DNA of 44,874 nucleotides from Streptococcaceae bacterium AM104-57 (GTDB lineage: Bacteria > Bacillota > Bacilli > Lactobacillales > Streptococcaceae), in contig JAQDPW010000017.1 of assembly GCA_027659245.1 (NCBI GenBank), forward strand, positions 1 through 44,874, read 5' to 3'. How positions within the stretch are numbered: position 1 is the stretch's first letter; every line of letters begins with the position of its first letter. Of this stretch, positions 35,576-44,874 are shown piece after piece. A program made the position numbers and the translations under genes. Below the pieces are notes generated by a model, which saw nothing but the letters and a program-made list of their open reading frames with translations, did no database searches and was not told the origin of the DNA.

Positions 35576-36265
35576 CTATTCTTGCATAGTGTAACCAACA
35601 CCACGCACGGTTTTAATGTAGCTCTTTTGACCTTTCACGTCAAGTTTACTACGTAGATAACGGATATAAACATCCACAATATTGGTTTCGGTCGCACTCT
35701 CATACTTCCAAACACTTTCCAGCAATTGCTCACGAGTCAAAACCTTCTTGCTTCCCATAAGGGTGGCTAAGAGGTCATATTCACGACGTGTCAGAGCAAT
35801 CATCTCCTCGCCACGATAGACGGTATGGTGTTCAACATCCATACGCAGATTACGATAAGCTGTCGGAACCTTCATCTGACTACAGTGTTGGTCGATGAAA
35901 TCTCTACCTCGGAAGATAGCTGAAATACGACTGACCAAATCATCGATAATGATTGGTTTATAGATGTATGAAACAGCGAAACGTTGGATTGTTTCAAGTT
36001 GGTCTTGCAATTCTTCTCGATGGTCCAAGATCATGATCACCGAAGCTGGCTTGGATCGACTCAAGTTATCTGCAAAATCCTGGGCTGTCATATCCCCTAG
36101 ATGAACATTCAGTAAAATCAAGTCATAGTCTGTCTGAAGAGCCATGGAGAGGGCTTTTTGTCCCTCTTCTACCTGATCAACTCGGTATTGCTCTTTTTGG
36201 AGTTCCAGACTTAAAAAATGAGCTAGATTTCTTTCTTTCTCAAGTAATAAAATCCGTTTCCCCAT
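35576..36265 (-). CDS. ritR: RitR, orphan redox-responsive regulator of iron transport
   Basis: 229-aa OmpR-family regulator. In the receiver domain (1-115) the phosphorylated Asp is replaced by N53 (LILLNVHLG), so ordinary phosphorylation is not possible. Cys128 lies in the linker (DQHCSQMK), the residue used for redox control in pneumococcal RitR. The C-terminal winged helix (about 130-229) has EYDLLATLMGSKKVLTREQLL and RYLRSKLD. RitR represses the piu iron-uptake genes. No partner kinase is encoded nearby. It is 11 nt after gnd on the same strand and may share its transcript. Confidence 0.95.
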   Translation of the reverse strand: MGKRILLLEKERNLAHFLSLELQKEQYRVDQVEEGQKALSMALQTDYDLILLNVHLGDMTAQDFADNLSRSKPASVIMILDHREELQDQLETIQRFAVSYIYKPIIIDDLVSRISAIFRGRDFIDQHCSQMKVPTAYRNLRMDVEHHTVYRGEEMIALTRREYDLLATLMGSKKVLTREQLLESVWKYESATETNIVDVYIRYLRSKLDVKGQKSYIKTVRGVGYTMQE

Positions 36266-36276
36266 GGCTGACCTAC

Positions 36277-37701
36277 TTATTTTTCGTCATACCAAGAGTA
36301 GTGGAATGTTCCTTCTTTGTCTTTACGTTGGTAAGTGTGGGCACCAAAGTAGTCACGTTGTGCTTGGATCAAGTTAGCTGGAAGGTCAGCTGAACGGTAG
36401 CTGTCAAAGTAAGTGATAGCTGCTGAGAATGTTGGTACTGGTACACCAGCTTGAACAGCAAGAGCTACGATATCACGAACTGATTGTTGGTACTTAGCTG
36501 TTACATCCAAGAAGTACTCATCCAAAAGAAGGTTAGCAAGATCTGCATCACGGTTGTAAGCATCTGTGATCTTTTGCAAGAAACGAGAACGGATGATACA
36601 TCCATCACGCCAGATAGAAGCGATGTCCGCAAATGGCAAGTTCCAGTTGTTTTCTTTAGAAGCTACACGCAATTGCGCAAAACCTTGGGCGTATGAGATG
36701 ATTTTTGAGAAGTAAAGGGCTTGACGGATTTTTTCAATCAATTCAGCCTTATCGCCTTCAAATTTGAAAGCAGCTGGTTTTGGAAGCACCTTGCTGGCAT
36801 GTACACGTTCTTCTTTGTAAGTTGAGATGTAACGGGCAAATACTGACTCAGTAATGAGTGACAATGGCACACCAAGGTCAAGAGCTGATTGGCTAGTCCA
36901 TTTACCAGTTCCCTTGTTTCCTGCAGCATCCAAGATATAATCAACGATTGGTCCATCTTGACCTTCGTCGTCTTTGCGTCCAAGGATGTCAGCAGTGATT
37001 TCGATCAAGTAGCTGTCCAATTCACCCTTGTTCCACTCAGTAAAGATTTCAGCCATGTCTTCTGCAGAAAGACCAAGCAAGTGTTGCATAAGATCGTAGC
37101 TTTCTGCGATCAATTGCATGTCACCGTACTCAATCCCATTGTGGACCATTTTTACATAGTGACCAGCTCCATCAGGACCGATGTAAGTTACACATGGTTT
37201 TCCATCTTCTGGAGCTTTTGCAGAGATTTCTTCAAGAACATCTGCTACCAAGTCATAAGCTTCTTTTTGTCCACCAGGCATGATAGATGGTCCTTCAAGG
37301 GCACCTTTTTCACCACCAGAAACACCTGTACCGATAAAGTTGATACCTGAGTTCGCCAATTCTTCATTACGACGGATGGTATCTTTGTAGAAAGTATTCC
37401 CTCCATCGATCAAGATATCACCTTTATCTAAGTGTGGAAGAAGGGCTTGGATGGTCGCATCTGTACCAGGTCCTGCTTGAACCATAAGCATGATACGACG
37501 TGGTTTTTCAATTGAGTTTACGAAGCTTTCGATATCATAGCTTGGCACGAAGTTTTTATCAGGATGGCAAGCAATTACATCTTCAGTTTTTTCTTTACTA
37601 CGGTTATAAATAGCAACTGTATAACCACGAGATTCAATATTAAGGGCAAGGTTACGACCCATTACGGCCATACCAACAACACCAAAGTTAGCTTTTGTCA
37701 T
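36277..37701 (-). CDS. gnd: 6-phosphogluconate dehydrogenase (decarboxylating)
   Basis: 474-aa enzyme of the pentose phosphate pathway, making ribulose 5-phosphate, CO2 and NADPH. Seen in order: the N-terminal Rossmann motif [16 protein letters not shown], the substrate-binding [16 protein letters not shown] (about 127-142), and the [17 protein letters not shown] signature (about 181-197). The C-terminal helical domain is full length. The start has a GAGGAG RBS. It sits directly upstream of ritR, linking NADPH supply with an oxidative-stress regulator. Confidence 0.96.
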   Translation of the reverse strand: MTKANFGVVGMAVMGRNLALNIESRGYTVAIYNRSKEKTEDVIACHPDKNFVPSYDIESFVNSIEKPRRIMLMVQAGPGTDATIQALLPHLDKGDILIDGGNTFYKDTIRRNEELANSGINFIGTGVSGGEKGALEGPSIMPGGQKEAYDLVADVLEEISAKAPEDGKPCVTYIGPDGAGHYVKMVHNGIEYGDMQLIAESYDLMQHLLGLSAEDMAEIFTEWNKGELDSYLIEITADILGRKDDEGQDGPIVDYILDAAGNKGTGKWTSQSALDLGVPLSLITESVFARYISTYKEERVHASKVLPKPAAFKFEGDKAELIEKIRQALYFSKIISYAQGFAQLRVASKENNWNLPFADIASIWRDGCIIRSRFLQKITDAYNRDADLANLLLDEYFLDVTAKYQQSVRDIVALAVQAGVPVPTFSAAITYFDSYRSADLPANLIQAQRDYFGAHTYQRKDKEGTFHYSWYDEK

Positions 37702-37777
37702 GTGACACTCCTCTTGTTTAATATGTTTTATTTTATCATGTTTATCTGTGAAAAGAAAGAATTTTGTAACAATTTGA

Positions 37778-39229
37778 CTAGTAGTCTAAATCATCCGCAT
37801 GTCCAGAACCATTCCCTACAAAGTAACCTGTCTTACAATTAAGGGTAAAGAGATAGGTACCATCTGGTTTATAAAGATTATAGTAACCATTACCATTAAC
37901 AATATTCACAGGTTCCAAAATATATTGGTTACCTGTAATGTAGCCACGCGCACGCGAAGTCTCAAGAATGCGTTCAAGGACACCATCCGTAAATTCCCAA
38001 GCAGGATTACTGCTATCATTAATAGCTGATTGGTTATAAGGAACACGACTAACACCTCTTTGTAGATTGACGCCATCACTTGATAATCCACTATCAAGGA
38101 TATTATTTGCTGAGGCTGTTTCACCCGCTGAAGTTGATGCATTAGCAGAGCTGCTAGCATTACTTTCAGTTGCTGAGTTTGACTCTGTTTGGCTTGATGA
38201 ACTTGATTGACTACTGCTTGAGCTTGTAGAACTTGAAAGTTGACTCTTACCGAGACTAATAGCCTTATCTAGCAGTTTATCAATTTCAGTATTCCCAGTC
38301 TTAACTTCGGTAAATTTGGCATCTGCCTTTACTTTAGCATTTGTATTTAGAACACCATCTGTGATAGCTGGTGTTTCAAATTGAGCATTAACATCTTGTA
38401 CCGCTTTGATTTGTGTTTCGAGACTAGCGTATTTTGATTTGGCAAGAGTATGCTCACTAGCTCCCTCAAGTTTATCTAAAAGTTCTTTGAGCTGATTCAG
38501 TTGACTAAACTGACTATTTTTTAGGGCAGTTTTATTCTCATCAGTATAAAAAGTATCATAAAGACTGTTAAATTGATTGAGAATTGTTTGATTGCTTACC
38601 AAACTTGCATCAGATGACTGAGACTGAATTTCTTGGGAAGAACGCGTAATTTGACGATAAACGTAGTAGCTACCCCCAATAATCAAGACAACAATCGCTA
38701 AAAGAGCTGACAAGATGACCCACAGCTTTTTGTTTTGTGGCTCATCTTCTGCTTGAGCAGAGCGAGATAAGGATTGATATTCCTCTTGCAAAGCATCATC
38801 ATCCTCGGCCGAAAAAGGCTCTGTTACATTTTCCACTAGGTTTTTATCCATAACCAAGGTTTCTTCTAGTGGTGGGAGGATGAATTCTTGACCTTCTTTT
38901 CCCTCTTCTTCATCAAACTCCTCTGATTCAGAAACTTCTTCTACTGATTCTGCCTCTTCTTCAATCGTTTCTTTAGCCTCTTGAAGCAAATCATCTAAAC
39001 TTTGAAGTTCCTCTTTCTTAGCCTGAATGTTTGCAAATTTGTCAGCCTCGATTTCTTCACGGTGTTGTTTAATGTATTTGTCCAAAATGGTATCAGCAGG
39101 AGTAACTCCTGCTTCGATTTCTTCATTTTTTCGAATAACTTGTCCAACCGTTAACTCTTTTGCTTCATCAAAATCAAATCGCGGTTCTTGGTTTTCTTTT
39201 TTATGACGATTCCGTCTTTTCTTACTCAT
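37778..39229 (-). CDS. mapZ: MapZ (LocZ), mid-cell Z-ring positioning protein
   Basis: 483-aa bitopic membrane protein that marks the division site and guides FtsZ in streptococci. The cytoplasmic part (1-167) starts [20 protein letters not shown], the conserved FtsZ-contacting segment, and is acidic later. It contains the region phosphorylated by StkP in pneumococcus. One membrane segment spans about 168-191. The extracellular part (192-483) has a helical domain, a Ser-rich linker (about 330-375) and a C-terminal peptidoglycan-binding domain ending [10 protein letters not shown]. It follows the methyltransferase gene by 12 nt on the same strand. Confidence 0.94.
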   Translation of the reverse strand: MSKKRRNRHKKENQEPRFDFDEAKELTVGQVIRKNEEIEAGVTPADTILDKYIKQHREEIEADKFANIQAKKEELQSLDDLLQEAKETIEEEAESVEEVSESEEFDEEEGKEGQEFILPPLEETLVMDKNLVENVTEPFSAEDDDALQEEYQSLSRSAQAEDEPQNKKLWVILSALLAIVVLIIGGSYYVYRQITRSSQEIQSQSSDASLVSNQTILNQFNSLYDTFYTDENKTALKNSQFSQLNQLKELLDKLEGASEHTLAKSKYASLETQIKAVQDVNAQFETPAITDGVLNTNAKVKADAKFTEVKTGNTEIDKLLDKAISLGKSQLSSSTSSSSSQSSSSSQTESNSATESNASSSANASTSAGETASANNILDSGLSSDGVNLQRGVSRVPYNQSAINDSSNPAWEFTDGVLERILETSRARGYITGNQYILEPVNIVNGNGYYNLYKPDGTYLFTLNCKTGYFVGNGSGHADDLDY

Positions 39230-39241
39230 GAGTATCCCTTT

Positions 39242-40399
39242 CTATTTTAACTCTTGACGTTTAACACGCTGACCGAAATATTGATACAAATCAACTTTTA
39301 AGGTTCCGTTATACAGTTTACGCTTCTTGTCCGCCTGACTACCATATTTGCTTTCAAAGGCTTCATCACTAGTTAGGATAAACTTACTCCAAGTTTTGAG
39401 CGGTTCAAAAACCTCACCCATTTCAGCATAAAGTTTAGTTACTCCTGCATCATCTGACAGACGTTCCCCATAAGGTGGGTTAGAGATAATAACTCCGTTA
39501 ATCTTGTCCGTACGTAAATCCTGCACACGCATCTGTTTAAAGAGAATATCTCCAGATACTCCTGCTGTCTGGGCATTGGCCTTAGCAATTTCCACCATGC
39601 GAGCATCAATATCACAGCCCATAATATCTAGTTCCAACTCACGATCCACTTTCTTAGCTGCCTCTGTGCGAACTTCTTGAATCAAACGGTCACTAACCCA
39701 GTTCCATTCTTCAAAGGCAAAAGAACGACGCAAACCAGGCGCCATCTTGCGCGCAATCATAGCCGCCTCAATACAAAAAGTTCCCGAACCACAGGTTGGA
39801 TCAATCAAAGGCTTATCAGGGTACCAGTTAGAAAGTTGCAAAATCGCAGCTGCCATATTTTCTTTGATCGGAGCTCCACCTTTTTCAGTACGGTAACCAC
39901 GTTTAAAGAGACTTGACCCAGTTGTATCAATCATAAGAGTCGCTACATCTTTCAAAATGGAAACTTCAATCTTGAACTCTGGACCATTTTCCATGAGAGG
40001 AACGCCCTCTGGTCGTGCATAATGTTTTTGTAATTTCTTAACAACTGCCTTCTTAGAAATCGCCTGCACACTTGGCTCATTGTGTAATTTTGACTTGACA
40101 CACTTAGCCTTGGCAATTGGGAAACGGGCTCCAAGCGGGAGATAGTTCTCCCAATCTAAGGCAAAAACACCTTGAAAGAGTTCTTCAAATGTCTTTGCAG
40201 GAAAAGTTCCCACGACGATTTTGATTCTATCCGCAGCTCTTAGCCACAAGTTTGTTTGGATGATTGCTTTCACATCACCTTGAAAACGAACACGGCCATT
40301 CTCAACTTGACAATCATAACCAAGATTGCGTACCTCACGCCCAACTACAGCTTCCAAACCCGCCGCAGCAGTTGCAATTAAATTAAATGTTTGTTTCAT
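39242..40399 (-). CDS. THUMP-domain class I rRNA methyltransferase (RlmL/YpsC-like)
   Basis: 385-aa SAM-dependent RNA methyltransferase. The N-terminal ferredoxin-like and THUMP region (1-160) binds RNA. The catalytic domain has DPTCGSGTFCIEAAM (about 187-201) and the NPPYGERL motif (about 295-302) used for N2-guanine or N6-adenine methylation. It aligns in kind with the N-terminal half of E. coli RlmL, suggesting 23S rRNA guanine-N2 methylation, but the target is not proven. It lies between rnpB and mapZ, as in pneumococcus. Confidence 0.87.
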   Translation of the reverse strand: MKQTFNLIATAAAGLEAVVGREVRNLGYDCQVENGRVRFQGDVKAIIQTNLWLRAADRIKIVVGTFPAKTFEELFQGVFALDWENYLPLGARFPIAKAKCVKSKLHNEPSVQAISKKAVVKKLQKHYARPEGVPLMENGPEFKIEVSILKDVATLMIDTTGSSLFKRGYRTEKGGAPIKENMAAAILQLSNWYPDKPLIDPTCGSGTFCIEAAMIARKMAPGLRRSFAFEEWNWVSDRLIQEVRTEAAKKVDRELELDIMGCDIDARMVEIAKANAQTAGVSGDILFKQMRVQDLRTDKINGVIISNPPYGERLSDDAGVTKLYAEMGEVFEPLKTWSKFILTSDEAFESKYGSQADKKRKLYNGTLKVDLYQYFGQRVKRQELK

Positions 40400-40436
40400 T
40401 TCAGTCTTTTGTAGACCTTTCTTTATTCACTTTAAA

Positions 40437-40471
40437 AAATGAGGTTGAGAAAGTTTTCTCAGCCCCAACCT
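40437..40471 (-). terminator. Terminator of rnpB
   Basis: On the minus strand GGTTGGGGCTGAGAAAA pairs imperfectly with TTTCTCAACCTC, followed by ATTTTTT. It lies just beyond the 3' end of the RNase P RNA. Confidence 0.75.
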
Positions 40472-40868
40472 ATATGCAATTTTCTATAAGCCATGTTTTG
40501 TTCCAGAAGTGACTAGGACCACTTCCTTCGATAATCATCTGTCTACCACTAGCAGCTCTAGCTGCTAGCAGTCAGAGTACTACGTTCGTTTCCGCGCACT
40601 CCATGCCCCGACCAAAATTTGGGTTGCTAGCTTGAGGGGTTTACCGCGTTCCACTCTCTCCGTTTCCAGAGAGACTCCGTCACTGTGGCACTTTCAAGCC
40701 TACTCTGACCTATCAAAAGACTTAGCCATTTCAACTGCCGTAACGATTTCTCGTCCCTAGGCTTATGGTTTCGCCTAGCACAAACACTACAGGCATCACA
40801 GCCTGTGCTAGCATGGACTTTCCTCATGAAAAGAAACTCTCTTCACGCGATTATCCAAAAATTGCACA
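40472..40868 (-). ncRNA. rnpB: RNase P RNA, type B
   Basis: The catalytic RNA that cuts 5' leaders from tRNA precursors. On the minus strand the 5' end (GTGCAATTTT at 40867) pairs with the 3' end (AAAATTGCA near 40480) as helix P1. The universal GAGGAAAGTCCATGC box lies about 50 nt in, near 40825. GACGAGAAATCGTTACGGCA and the 3' segment with AACATGGCTTATAG are also present. The size of about 397 nt fits the Bacillus-type (B) class. It lies between gpsB and the THUMP methyltransferase gene. Confidence 0.95.
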
Positions 40869-40880
40869 ACAAAATCATTC

Positions 40881-41210
40881 TTAGAAATCAGAATTATCCA
40901 AGATTTGTTTGCCAAATACTTCTTTTTCAAGACGATTCAAACGTTTCAAAATATCAAAGTTTGTCATAGAAGTCGTACTTCCATGATCTGCTGATTCAGA
41001 AGTTGCTGGTGTCACTTGAGGTTTTTTCGCCAATTCTTCTTTGAGTTCCGCGATTTCTGAACGCAATGATTTTACTAATGCTGCATAAGTTTCATAATCC
41101 TTGATGACGTCATCCAAGAATTCATCAACCTCTGCTTTACTATATCCACGTACTTCTCTTCCAAAATCCTGCTCAAAAATATCTTTTGCTGTAAAAATAA
41201 TACTTGCCAT
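40881..41210 (-). CDS. gpsB: GpsB, cell division and wall synthesis adaptor
   Basis: 109-aa DivIVA-like protein. The N-terminal membrane-associated dimer domain (about 1-65) carries [27 protein letters not shown] variable linker and a short C-terminal helix ([14 protein letters not shown]) follow. GpsB bridges penicillin-binding proteins, EzrA and StkP at the septum in streptococci. The frame is open to 41222, but the ATG at 41210 follows GGAGAGAG and gives [10 protein letters not shown]. It is 69 bp downstream of ypsA on the same strand, a conserved pair. Confidence 0.94.
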   Translation of the reverse strand: MASIIFTAKDIFEQDFGREVRGYSKAEVDEFLDDVIKDYETYAALVKSLRSEIAELKEELAKKPQVTPATSESADHGSTTSMTNFDILKRLNRLEKEVFGKQILDNSDF

Positions 41211-41279
41211 GTCTCTCTCCATTCTCAGTTGCTAGTATTATTATATAAAAAAAGGCAAACAAAAAGCAAGGTCAAAGGC

Positions 41280-41807
41280 TCAATTTTCGGAAAAATTTTC
41301 AGCTACTTCATTCAAGTCTTCAAATGTTAATCTTTTTGTAACATAATTGTCTTTCTTTTTCATCAGTTCGTAAACATACTTCAGTTTTGTTTCATTTTCT
41401 TCATCATAAAAAAGATAGGCGCCATCTGTATTTTCAAGTAAGAAAAGTTGATAATCTCGTAATTGACCCTTGTGCTCGTAATTTGGATAGGCGTATTTAA
41501 CAAAATCAACTTGTTTAAATTCACTAAGTTTAACCCGATTCCCCTCATTCCAGTTTTCCCCATGAGTTTCAAAATCAAAGATAGTGGCAAGTTGGAAACC
41601 AAAGTCATCTTTCATATCTCTAGCCACCTCTAAAACCCAGTGTTCAAATCCCAGAGTTCCCGTAAATACCAACCATTTCAACCCTTCGTCTGCCATTTTT
41701 TCCAAATCTCTACGAATGGCTTTTTTAATAATTTTTAAACGAATATCTTTGTTATTAAACAATCCTAAATCAAAGCTAGAATAGCCTAAAACCAAGGCTG
41801 TATGCAT
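41280..41807 (-). CDS. ypsA: YpsA, DUF1273/SLOG family protein
   Basis: 175-aa member of the DUF1273 family within the SLOG superfamily, whose members may bind nucleotide-related ligands. It starts [15 protein letters not shown], with the glycine/Ser-rich loop early, and has [14 protein letters not shown] (about residues 47-60) in the Rossmann-like core. In Bacillus and Staphylococcus, YpsA affects cell division, and the gene is usually next to gpsB, as here. The frame is open to 41882, but AAAGGGTG before the ATG at 41807 fixes the start. Confidence 0.87.
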   Translation of the reverse strand: MHTALVLGYSSFDLGLFNNKDIRLKIIKKAIRRDLEKMADEGLKWLVFTGTLGFEHWVLEVARDMKDDFGFQLATIFDFETHGENWNEGNRVKLSEFKQVDFVKYAYPNYEHKGQLRDYQLFLLENTDGAYLFYDEENETKLKYVYELMKKKDNYVTKRLTFEDLNEVAENFSEN

Positions 41808-41833
41808 TTTTTCACCCTTTCTGTGCACTTTTA

Positions 41834-41842
41834 TGGTATAAT
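41834..41842 (+). promoter_or_regulatory. Extended -10 of the recU-pbp1A operon
   Basis: TGgTATAAT with hexamer 41837-41842. Transcription would start near 41849, giving a leader of about 26 nt containing AAGGAG before the recU ATG at 41875. Confidence 0.7.
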
Positions 41843-41874
41843 AGAGTGATGTTATTGTACCAATAAGGAGAATT

Positions 41875-42471
41875 ATGGTCAACTATCCTCATAAACTTTC
41901 ATCGAAAAAAAAACAACCAGTCACCTCACAAACTAAAAATTTCGCAAATCGTGGGATGACCTTTGAGAAGATGATCAATGCTACAAACGATTATTATCTG
42001 ACACACGGTTTGGCTGTTATCCATAAGAAACCTACTCCTGTTCAGATTGTCCGCGTCGACTATCCGCAGCGTAGTCGGGCTAAGATTGTTGAAGCTTATT
42101 TTAGACAAGCATCGACTACCGATTATTCTGGAGTTTATGAAGGGTTTTACATCGATTTCGAAGCCAAGGAAACCAAGCAAAAACATGCGATTCCGATGAA
42201 GAACTTCCATCCTCATCAGATTCGGCATATGGAACAAGTCCTTGAACAAAAAGGAATTTGCTTTGTCCTTCTTCATTTTTCTTCTTATCAAGAAACGTAT
42301 TTATTGCCGGCACTTGACCTCATCCGTTTTTATCATCAGGATATGGGAAAAAAGTCAATGCCGCTTGACTATATCAAAGAATTCGGTTATGTGATTGAGC
42401 AGTCTGCTTTTCCACAAATTCCTTACCTTGATACAGTCAAACAACATTTACTAGGTGGTAAAACAATATGA
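41875..42471 (+). CDS. recU: Holliday junction resolvase RecU
   Basis: 198-aa RecU, the Holliday-junction resolvase of Bacillota. The N-terminus is flexible and basic (residues 1-25). The catalytic core contains [17 protein letters not shown] (about 23-39), the acidic [18 protein letters not shown] (about 82-99) with the metal-binding Asp/Glu and Lys, and later [12 protein letters not shown]. It overlaps pbp1A by 4 nt (ATGA), a coupling found widely in Bacillota that ties chromosome repair to wall synthesis. Confidence 0.95.
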   Translation: MVNYPHKLSSKKKQPVTSQTKNFANRGMTFEKMINATNDYYLTHGLAVIHKKPTPVQIVRVDYPQRSRAKIVEAYFRQASTTDYSGVYEGFYIDFEAKETKQKHAIPMKNFHPHQIRHMEQVLEQKGICFVLLHFSSYQETYLLPALDLIRFYHQDMGKKSMPLDYIKEFGYVIEQSAFPQIPYLDTVKQHLLGGKTI

Positions 42472-44636
42472 ACAAACAAACTATCTTGCGCATCGTTAAA
42501 TACCTCAGCATTGGTGTGATTAGCTTATTTATCGCAGCTTTCCTGCTTGGTGGTGGTGTATTTCTTCACTATGCAAACAAGGCTCCTGAACTATCTGAAA
42601 GCAAACTTGTTGCAACTACATCAAGTAAAATTTATGATAGCAAAAATGAACTCATCGCAGATTTAGGTGCTGAACGTCGTGTCAATGCTCAAAGTAGTGA
42701 CATTCCTACTGATCTTGTCAATGCGATTGTCTCTATCGAGGATCATCGCTTCTTTAACCACAGAGGAATTGATAGCATTCGTATAGCAGGAGCTTTCCTT
42801 CGTAACCTTCGAAGCAATGGTGGTCTTCAAGGGGGATCAACCTTGACCCAGCAGTTGATTAAGCTGACTTATTTCTCAACATCAACAGCTGATCAAACCC
42901 TATCCCGTAAAGTTCAAGAGGCTTGGTTGGCTATCCAGCTAGAGCGAACTGCAACTAAGCAAGAAATCTTGACCTATTACGTCAATAAGGTCTACATGTC
43001 AAATGGTAACTATGGTATGCAGACTGCTGCAGAAAACTACTATGGTAAGGATCTCAAAGATTTGTCCATTCCACAGCTAGCACTCTTAGCAGGTATGCCA
43101 CAGGCTCCAAACCAATACGATCCTTATTCTCATCCTGAAGCTGCCCTTGAAAGACGAAACCTTGTTTTGTCAGAAATGCAAAGGCAAGGATACCTTACAG
43201 CCGAACAATATGAAACAGCCATCAATACCCCAATCACAGATGGACTTCAAAGTCTAAAATCTGTTAATAGCTATCCACAGTACATGGATAACTATCTTAA
43301 AGAGGTTATTGACCAAGTAGAACAAGAGACAGGTTATAATCTATTAACAACAGGTATGGAAGTCTATACAAACGTCGACCAAGAGGTACAAAAACGCCTT
43401 TGGGATGTTTACAATACAGACGAATACGTTGACTATCCAGATGATGACCTTCAAGCTGCTTCTACTATCGTTGATGTTACAAATGGTAAAGTCATCGCTC
43501 AACTTGGTTCTAGACACCAATCAAGTAATGTTTCATTCGGTATTAACCAAGCCGTCGAAACAAACCGTGACTGGGGTTCTACTATGAAACCAATCACAGA
43601 CTACGCCCCTGCACTTGAGTACGGAATCTTCGACTCTACTGCAGCAACGATTAATGATGCCCCTTATAACTATCCTGGAACAGACATTCCTGTCTATAAC
43701 TGGGATAAAACCTACTTTGGAAATATCACTCTCCAGTACGCAATTCAACAATCTCGTAACGTACCAGCCGTTAAAACACTTGAAAAAGTTGGATTAGACC
43801 ATGCTAAGACCTTCTTGAATGGTTTAGGAATTGATTACCAATCAATGGTATACGCAAATGCTATCTCAAGTAATACAGTTGAATCTCATAAACAGTACGG
43901 AGCAAGTAGTGAAAAAATGGCTGCTGCCTATGCTGCCTTTGCTAACGGCGGTATCTATCACAAACCAATGTATATCAATAAAGTTGTCTTTAGTGATGGC
44001 AGTTCAAAAGAGTTTTCAGACCAAGGTACTCGCGCCATGAAGGAAACAACCGCCTACATGATGACAGAAATGATGAAAACCGTATTAACTTACGGAACTG
44101 GTCGTGGAGCCTACATGTCATGGCTTCCACAAGCTGGTAAAACTGGTACTTCAAACTATACAGACGATGAAATTGAGAACTACATTAAGAACACTGGGTA
44201 TGTTGCTCCAGATGAAATGTTCGTAGGATATACTCGTAAGTATTCAATGGCCGTTTGGACTGGTTACTCAAATCGTCTTACTCCAATCGTAGGAGATGGA
44301 TTTAGAGTCGCTGCAAATATCTACCGCTCAATGATGGGATATCTGTCAGAGGATGATCATCCTGGTGATTGGACAATGCCTGAAGGTTTGTATCGCAACG
44401 GCGAATACGTCTTTAAGAACGGTGCTCGTAACAACTGGATTCCACAGTCAACTCAAGCAAGTTCGACAACAGAGAGCTCAAGCTCAAGTTCAAGTACAAC
44501 TTCAACAACTGAAAGTCCAATCTCTTCGAATGATAATACGAATGGCACTACCAATCCAAATGCCTCAGTACCAAACACAACCACAAATAGTCAACAACAA
44601 AATCCAGCCCCACAAAATACACAAGGGCAGCAATAA
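42468..44636 (+). CDS. pbp1A: Penicillin-binding protein 1A
   Basis: 722-aa bifunctional class A PBP. It has an N-terminal membrane anchor (about residues 10-33), then the GT51 glycosyltransferase domain with [10 protein letters not shown] (about 90) and [12 protein letters not shown] (about 122). The transpeptidase domain has the active Ser371 in STMK, S429-R430-N431, and K558-T559-G560. The C-terminal tail (about 660-722) is Ser/Thr/Gln/Asn-rich. Residues 575-578 read NTGY instead of the TSQF of penicillin-susceptible pneumococci, while STMK is unaltered. Numbering is one above pneumococcal PBP1a. It is co-transcribed with recU. Confidence 0.96.
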   Translation: MNKQTILRIVKYLSIGVISLFIAAFLLGGGVFLHYANKAPELSESKLVATTSSKIYDSKNELIADLGAERRVNAQSSDIPTDLVNAIVSIEDHRFFNHRGIDSIRIAGAFLRNLRSNGGLQGGSTLTQQLIKLTYFSTSTADQTLSRKVQEAWLAIQLERTATKQEILTYYVNKVYMSNGNYGMQTAAENYYGKDLKDLSIPQLALLAGMPQAPNQYDPYSHPEAALERRNLVLSEMQRQGYLTAEQYETAINTPITDGLQSLKSVNSYPQYMDNYLKEVIDQVEQETGYNLLTTGMEVYTNVDQEVQKRLWDVYNTDEYVDYPDDDLQAASTIVDVTNGKVIAQLGSRHQSSNVSFGINQAVETNRDWGSTMKPITDYAPALEYGIFDSTAATINDAPYNYPGTDIPVYNWDKTYFGNITLQYAIQQSRNVPAVKTLEKVGLDHAKTFLNGLGIDYQSMVYANAISSNTVESHKQYGASSEKMAAAYAAFANGGIYHKPMYINKVVFSDGSSKEFSDQGTRAMKETTAYMMTEMMKTVLTYGTGRGAYMSWLPQAGKTGTSNYTDDEIENYIKNTGYVAPDEMFVGYTRKYSMAVWTGYSNRLTPIVGDGFRVAANIYRSMMGYLSEDDHPGDWTMPEGLYRNGEYVFKNGARNNWIPQSTQASSTTESSSSSSSTTSTTESPISSNDNTNGTTNPNASVPNTTTNSQQQNPAPQNTQGQQ

Positions 44637-44646
44637 AATATAAAAA

Positions 44647-44754
44647 GAGGCTGGGCAAAAAGTCTTTAAAATCAAAAAACGCATAATATCAGGTGTTGAA
44701 AAACCTTGATACTATGCGTTTTATTGTGGGAAGATTTACTTCATTTGCTCCTGA
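44647..44754. repeat. Copy 2 of the 7518-7648 repeat, lacking the right end
   Basis: It matches copy 1 from GAGGCTGGGCAAAAAGTC through the hairpin to CTCCTGA with only a few changes, then diverges just where copy 1 runs into its inverted end. It starts 10 bp after the pbp1A stop, so its hairpin (with one mismatch) may terminate recU-pbp1A. Confidence 0.75.
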
Positions 44755-44757
44755 TAC

Positions 44758-44874
44758 TCAATTATTTTCAAAAAGCAACTTTGTCCATTGTCTGCTGACA
44801 GTGGACTTTAAAACGCTTTTTTCCAGTCCTTGAATAACTTCTTGAAGCTTATCAATGACAGCTTCCAATGTTTG
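44758..44874 (-). CDS. C-terminal end of an unidentified minus-strand ORF (partial)
   Basis: From the right edge the minus strand reads 38 codons to a TGA at 44760-44758, ending VSRQWTKLLFENN. The segment is helical and charged (QTLEAVIDKLQEVIQGLEK). The stop lies next to the repeat copy at 44647-44754, which would place this ORF inside a longer element whose end is that repeat, so it may be a transposase tail. I do not recognise the family. Confidence 0.4.
   Translation of the reverse strand, partial: QTLEAVIDKLQEVIQGLEKSVLKSTVSRQWTKLLFENN

Noticed and set aside
36889..37350. 153-codon open frame on the plus strand opposite gnd
   Set aside because: It is antisense to a complete, well-conserved gnd gene, has no RBS, and its composition is what the complement of gnd codons gives.
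40627..40827. 66-codon minus-strand frame
   Set aside because: It lies wholly within rnpB, whose conserved RNA boxes and P1 pairing explain the sequence.

Overview
This window looks like chromosomal DNA of a mitis-group Streptococcus (S. mitis or S. oralis, close to S. pneumoniae). The evidence is AT-rich coding with pneumococcus-like proteins, extended -10 promoters, choline-binding repeats, a BOX repeat, an orphan RitR regulator with the pneumococcal signature residues, and long runs of gene order that match pneumococcal chromosomes as I remember them. Almost all of it is conserved core. The accessory part is confined to insertion-element debris, one amidase with choline-binding repeats, and one frameshifted gene.

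Layout. 1-250: the first codons of a minus-strand gene that runs off the edge, behind a short GC-rich leader. 254-4070: htpX and lemA (minus), then rsmG and a uracil permease (plus) behind a PyrR-type attenuator. 4130-7420: a minus-strand cluster of cppA, a serine hydrolase, an EamA transporter and a frameshifted CPBP protease. 7518-7648: a MITE-like inverted repeat. 7679-10735: an EEP-family phosphohydrolase and a IICBA PTS gene with a LacI/CcpA-type operator. 10937-14738: a plus-strand run of ytqA (radical SAM), mnmM (tRNA methyltransferase), a small coiled-coil gene and a CPA1 antiporter. 14748-16520: a MITE, a YihY membrane protein, IS remnants and a DUF3397 protein. 16634-18472: a secreted amidase with choline-binding repeats. 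18518-19019: nested IS debris.

19020-26480: mutS2, cvpA and zapA (minus), then divergent rnhC, lepB, a BOX repeat and recD2. 26528-30353: tig and the liaFSR cell-envelope stress operon (minus). 30452-34244: the complete lower mevalonate operon mvaK1-mvaD-mvaK2-fni, which makes isopentenyl diphosphate and DMAPP for undecaprenyl lipid carrier. 34367-37701: a choline-binding protein, ritR and gnd. 37778-44636: a division and wall-synthesis block of mapZ, a THUMP methyltransferase, rnpB, gpsB and ypsA (minus), then divergent recU-pbp1A. The right edge holds a second copy of the 7518 repeat joined to the 3' end of an unidentified minus-strand ORF.

Many genes act on the envelope: division placement (MapZ, GpsB, ZapA), wall synthesis (PBP1a, the mevalonate route), wall hydrolysis (amidase), stress sensing (LiaFSR) and export (LepB). 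I found no CRISPR array, prophage, defence island or clearly new multigene system. The more unusual items are the GC-rich leader at the left edge, three genes predicted to be leaderless, the amidase architecture, and the IS/MITE relationships.
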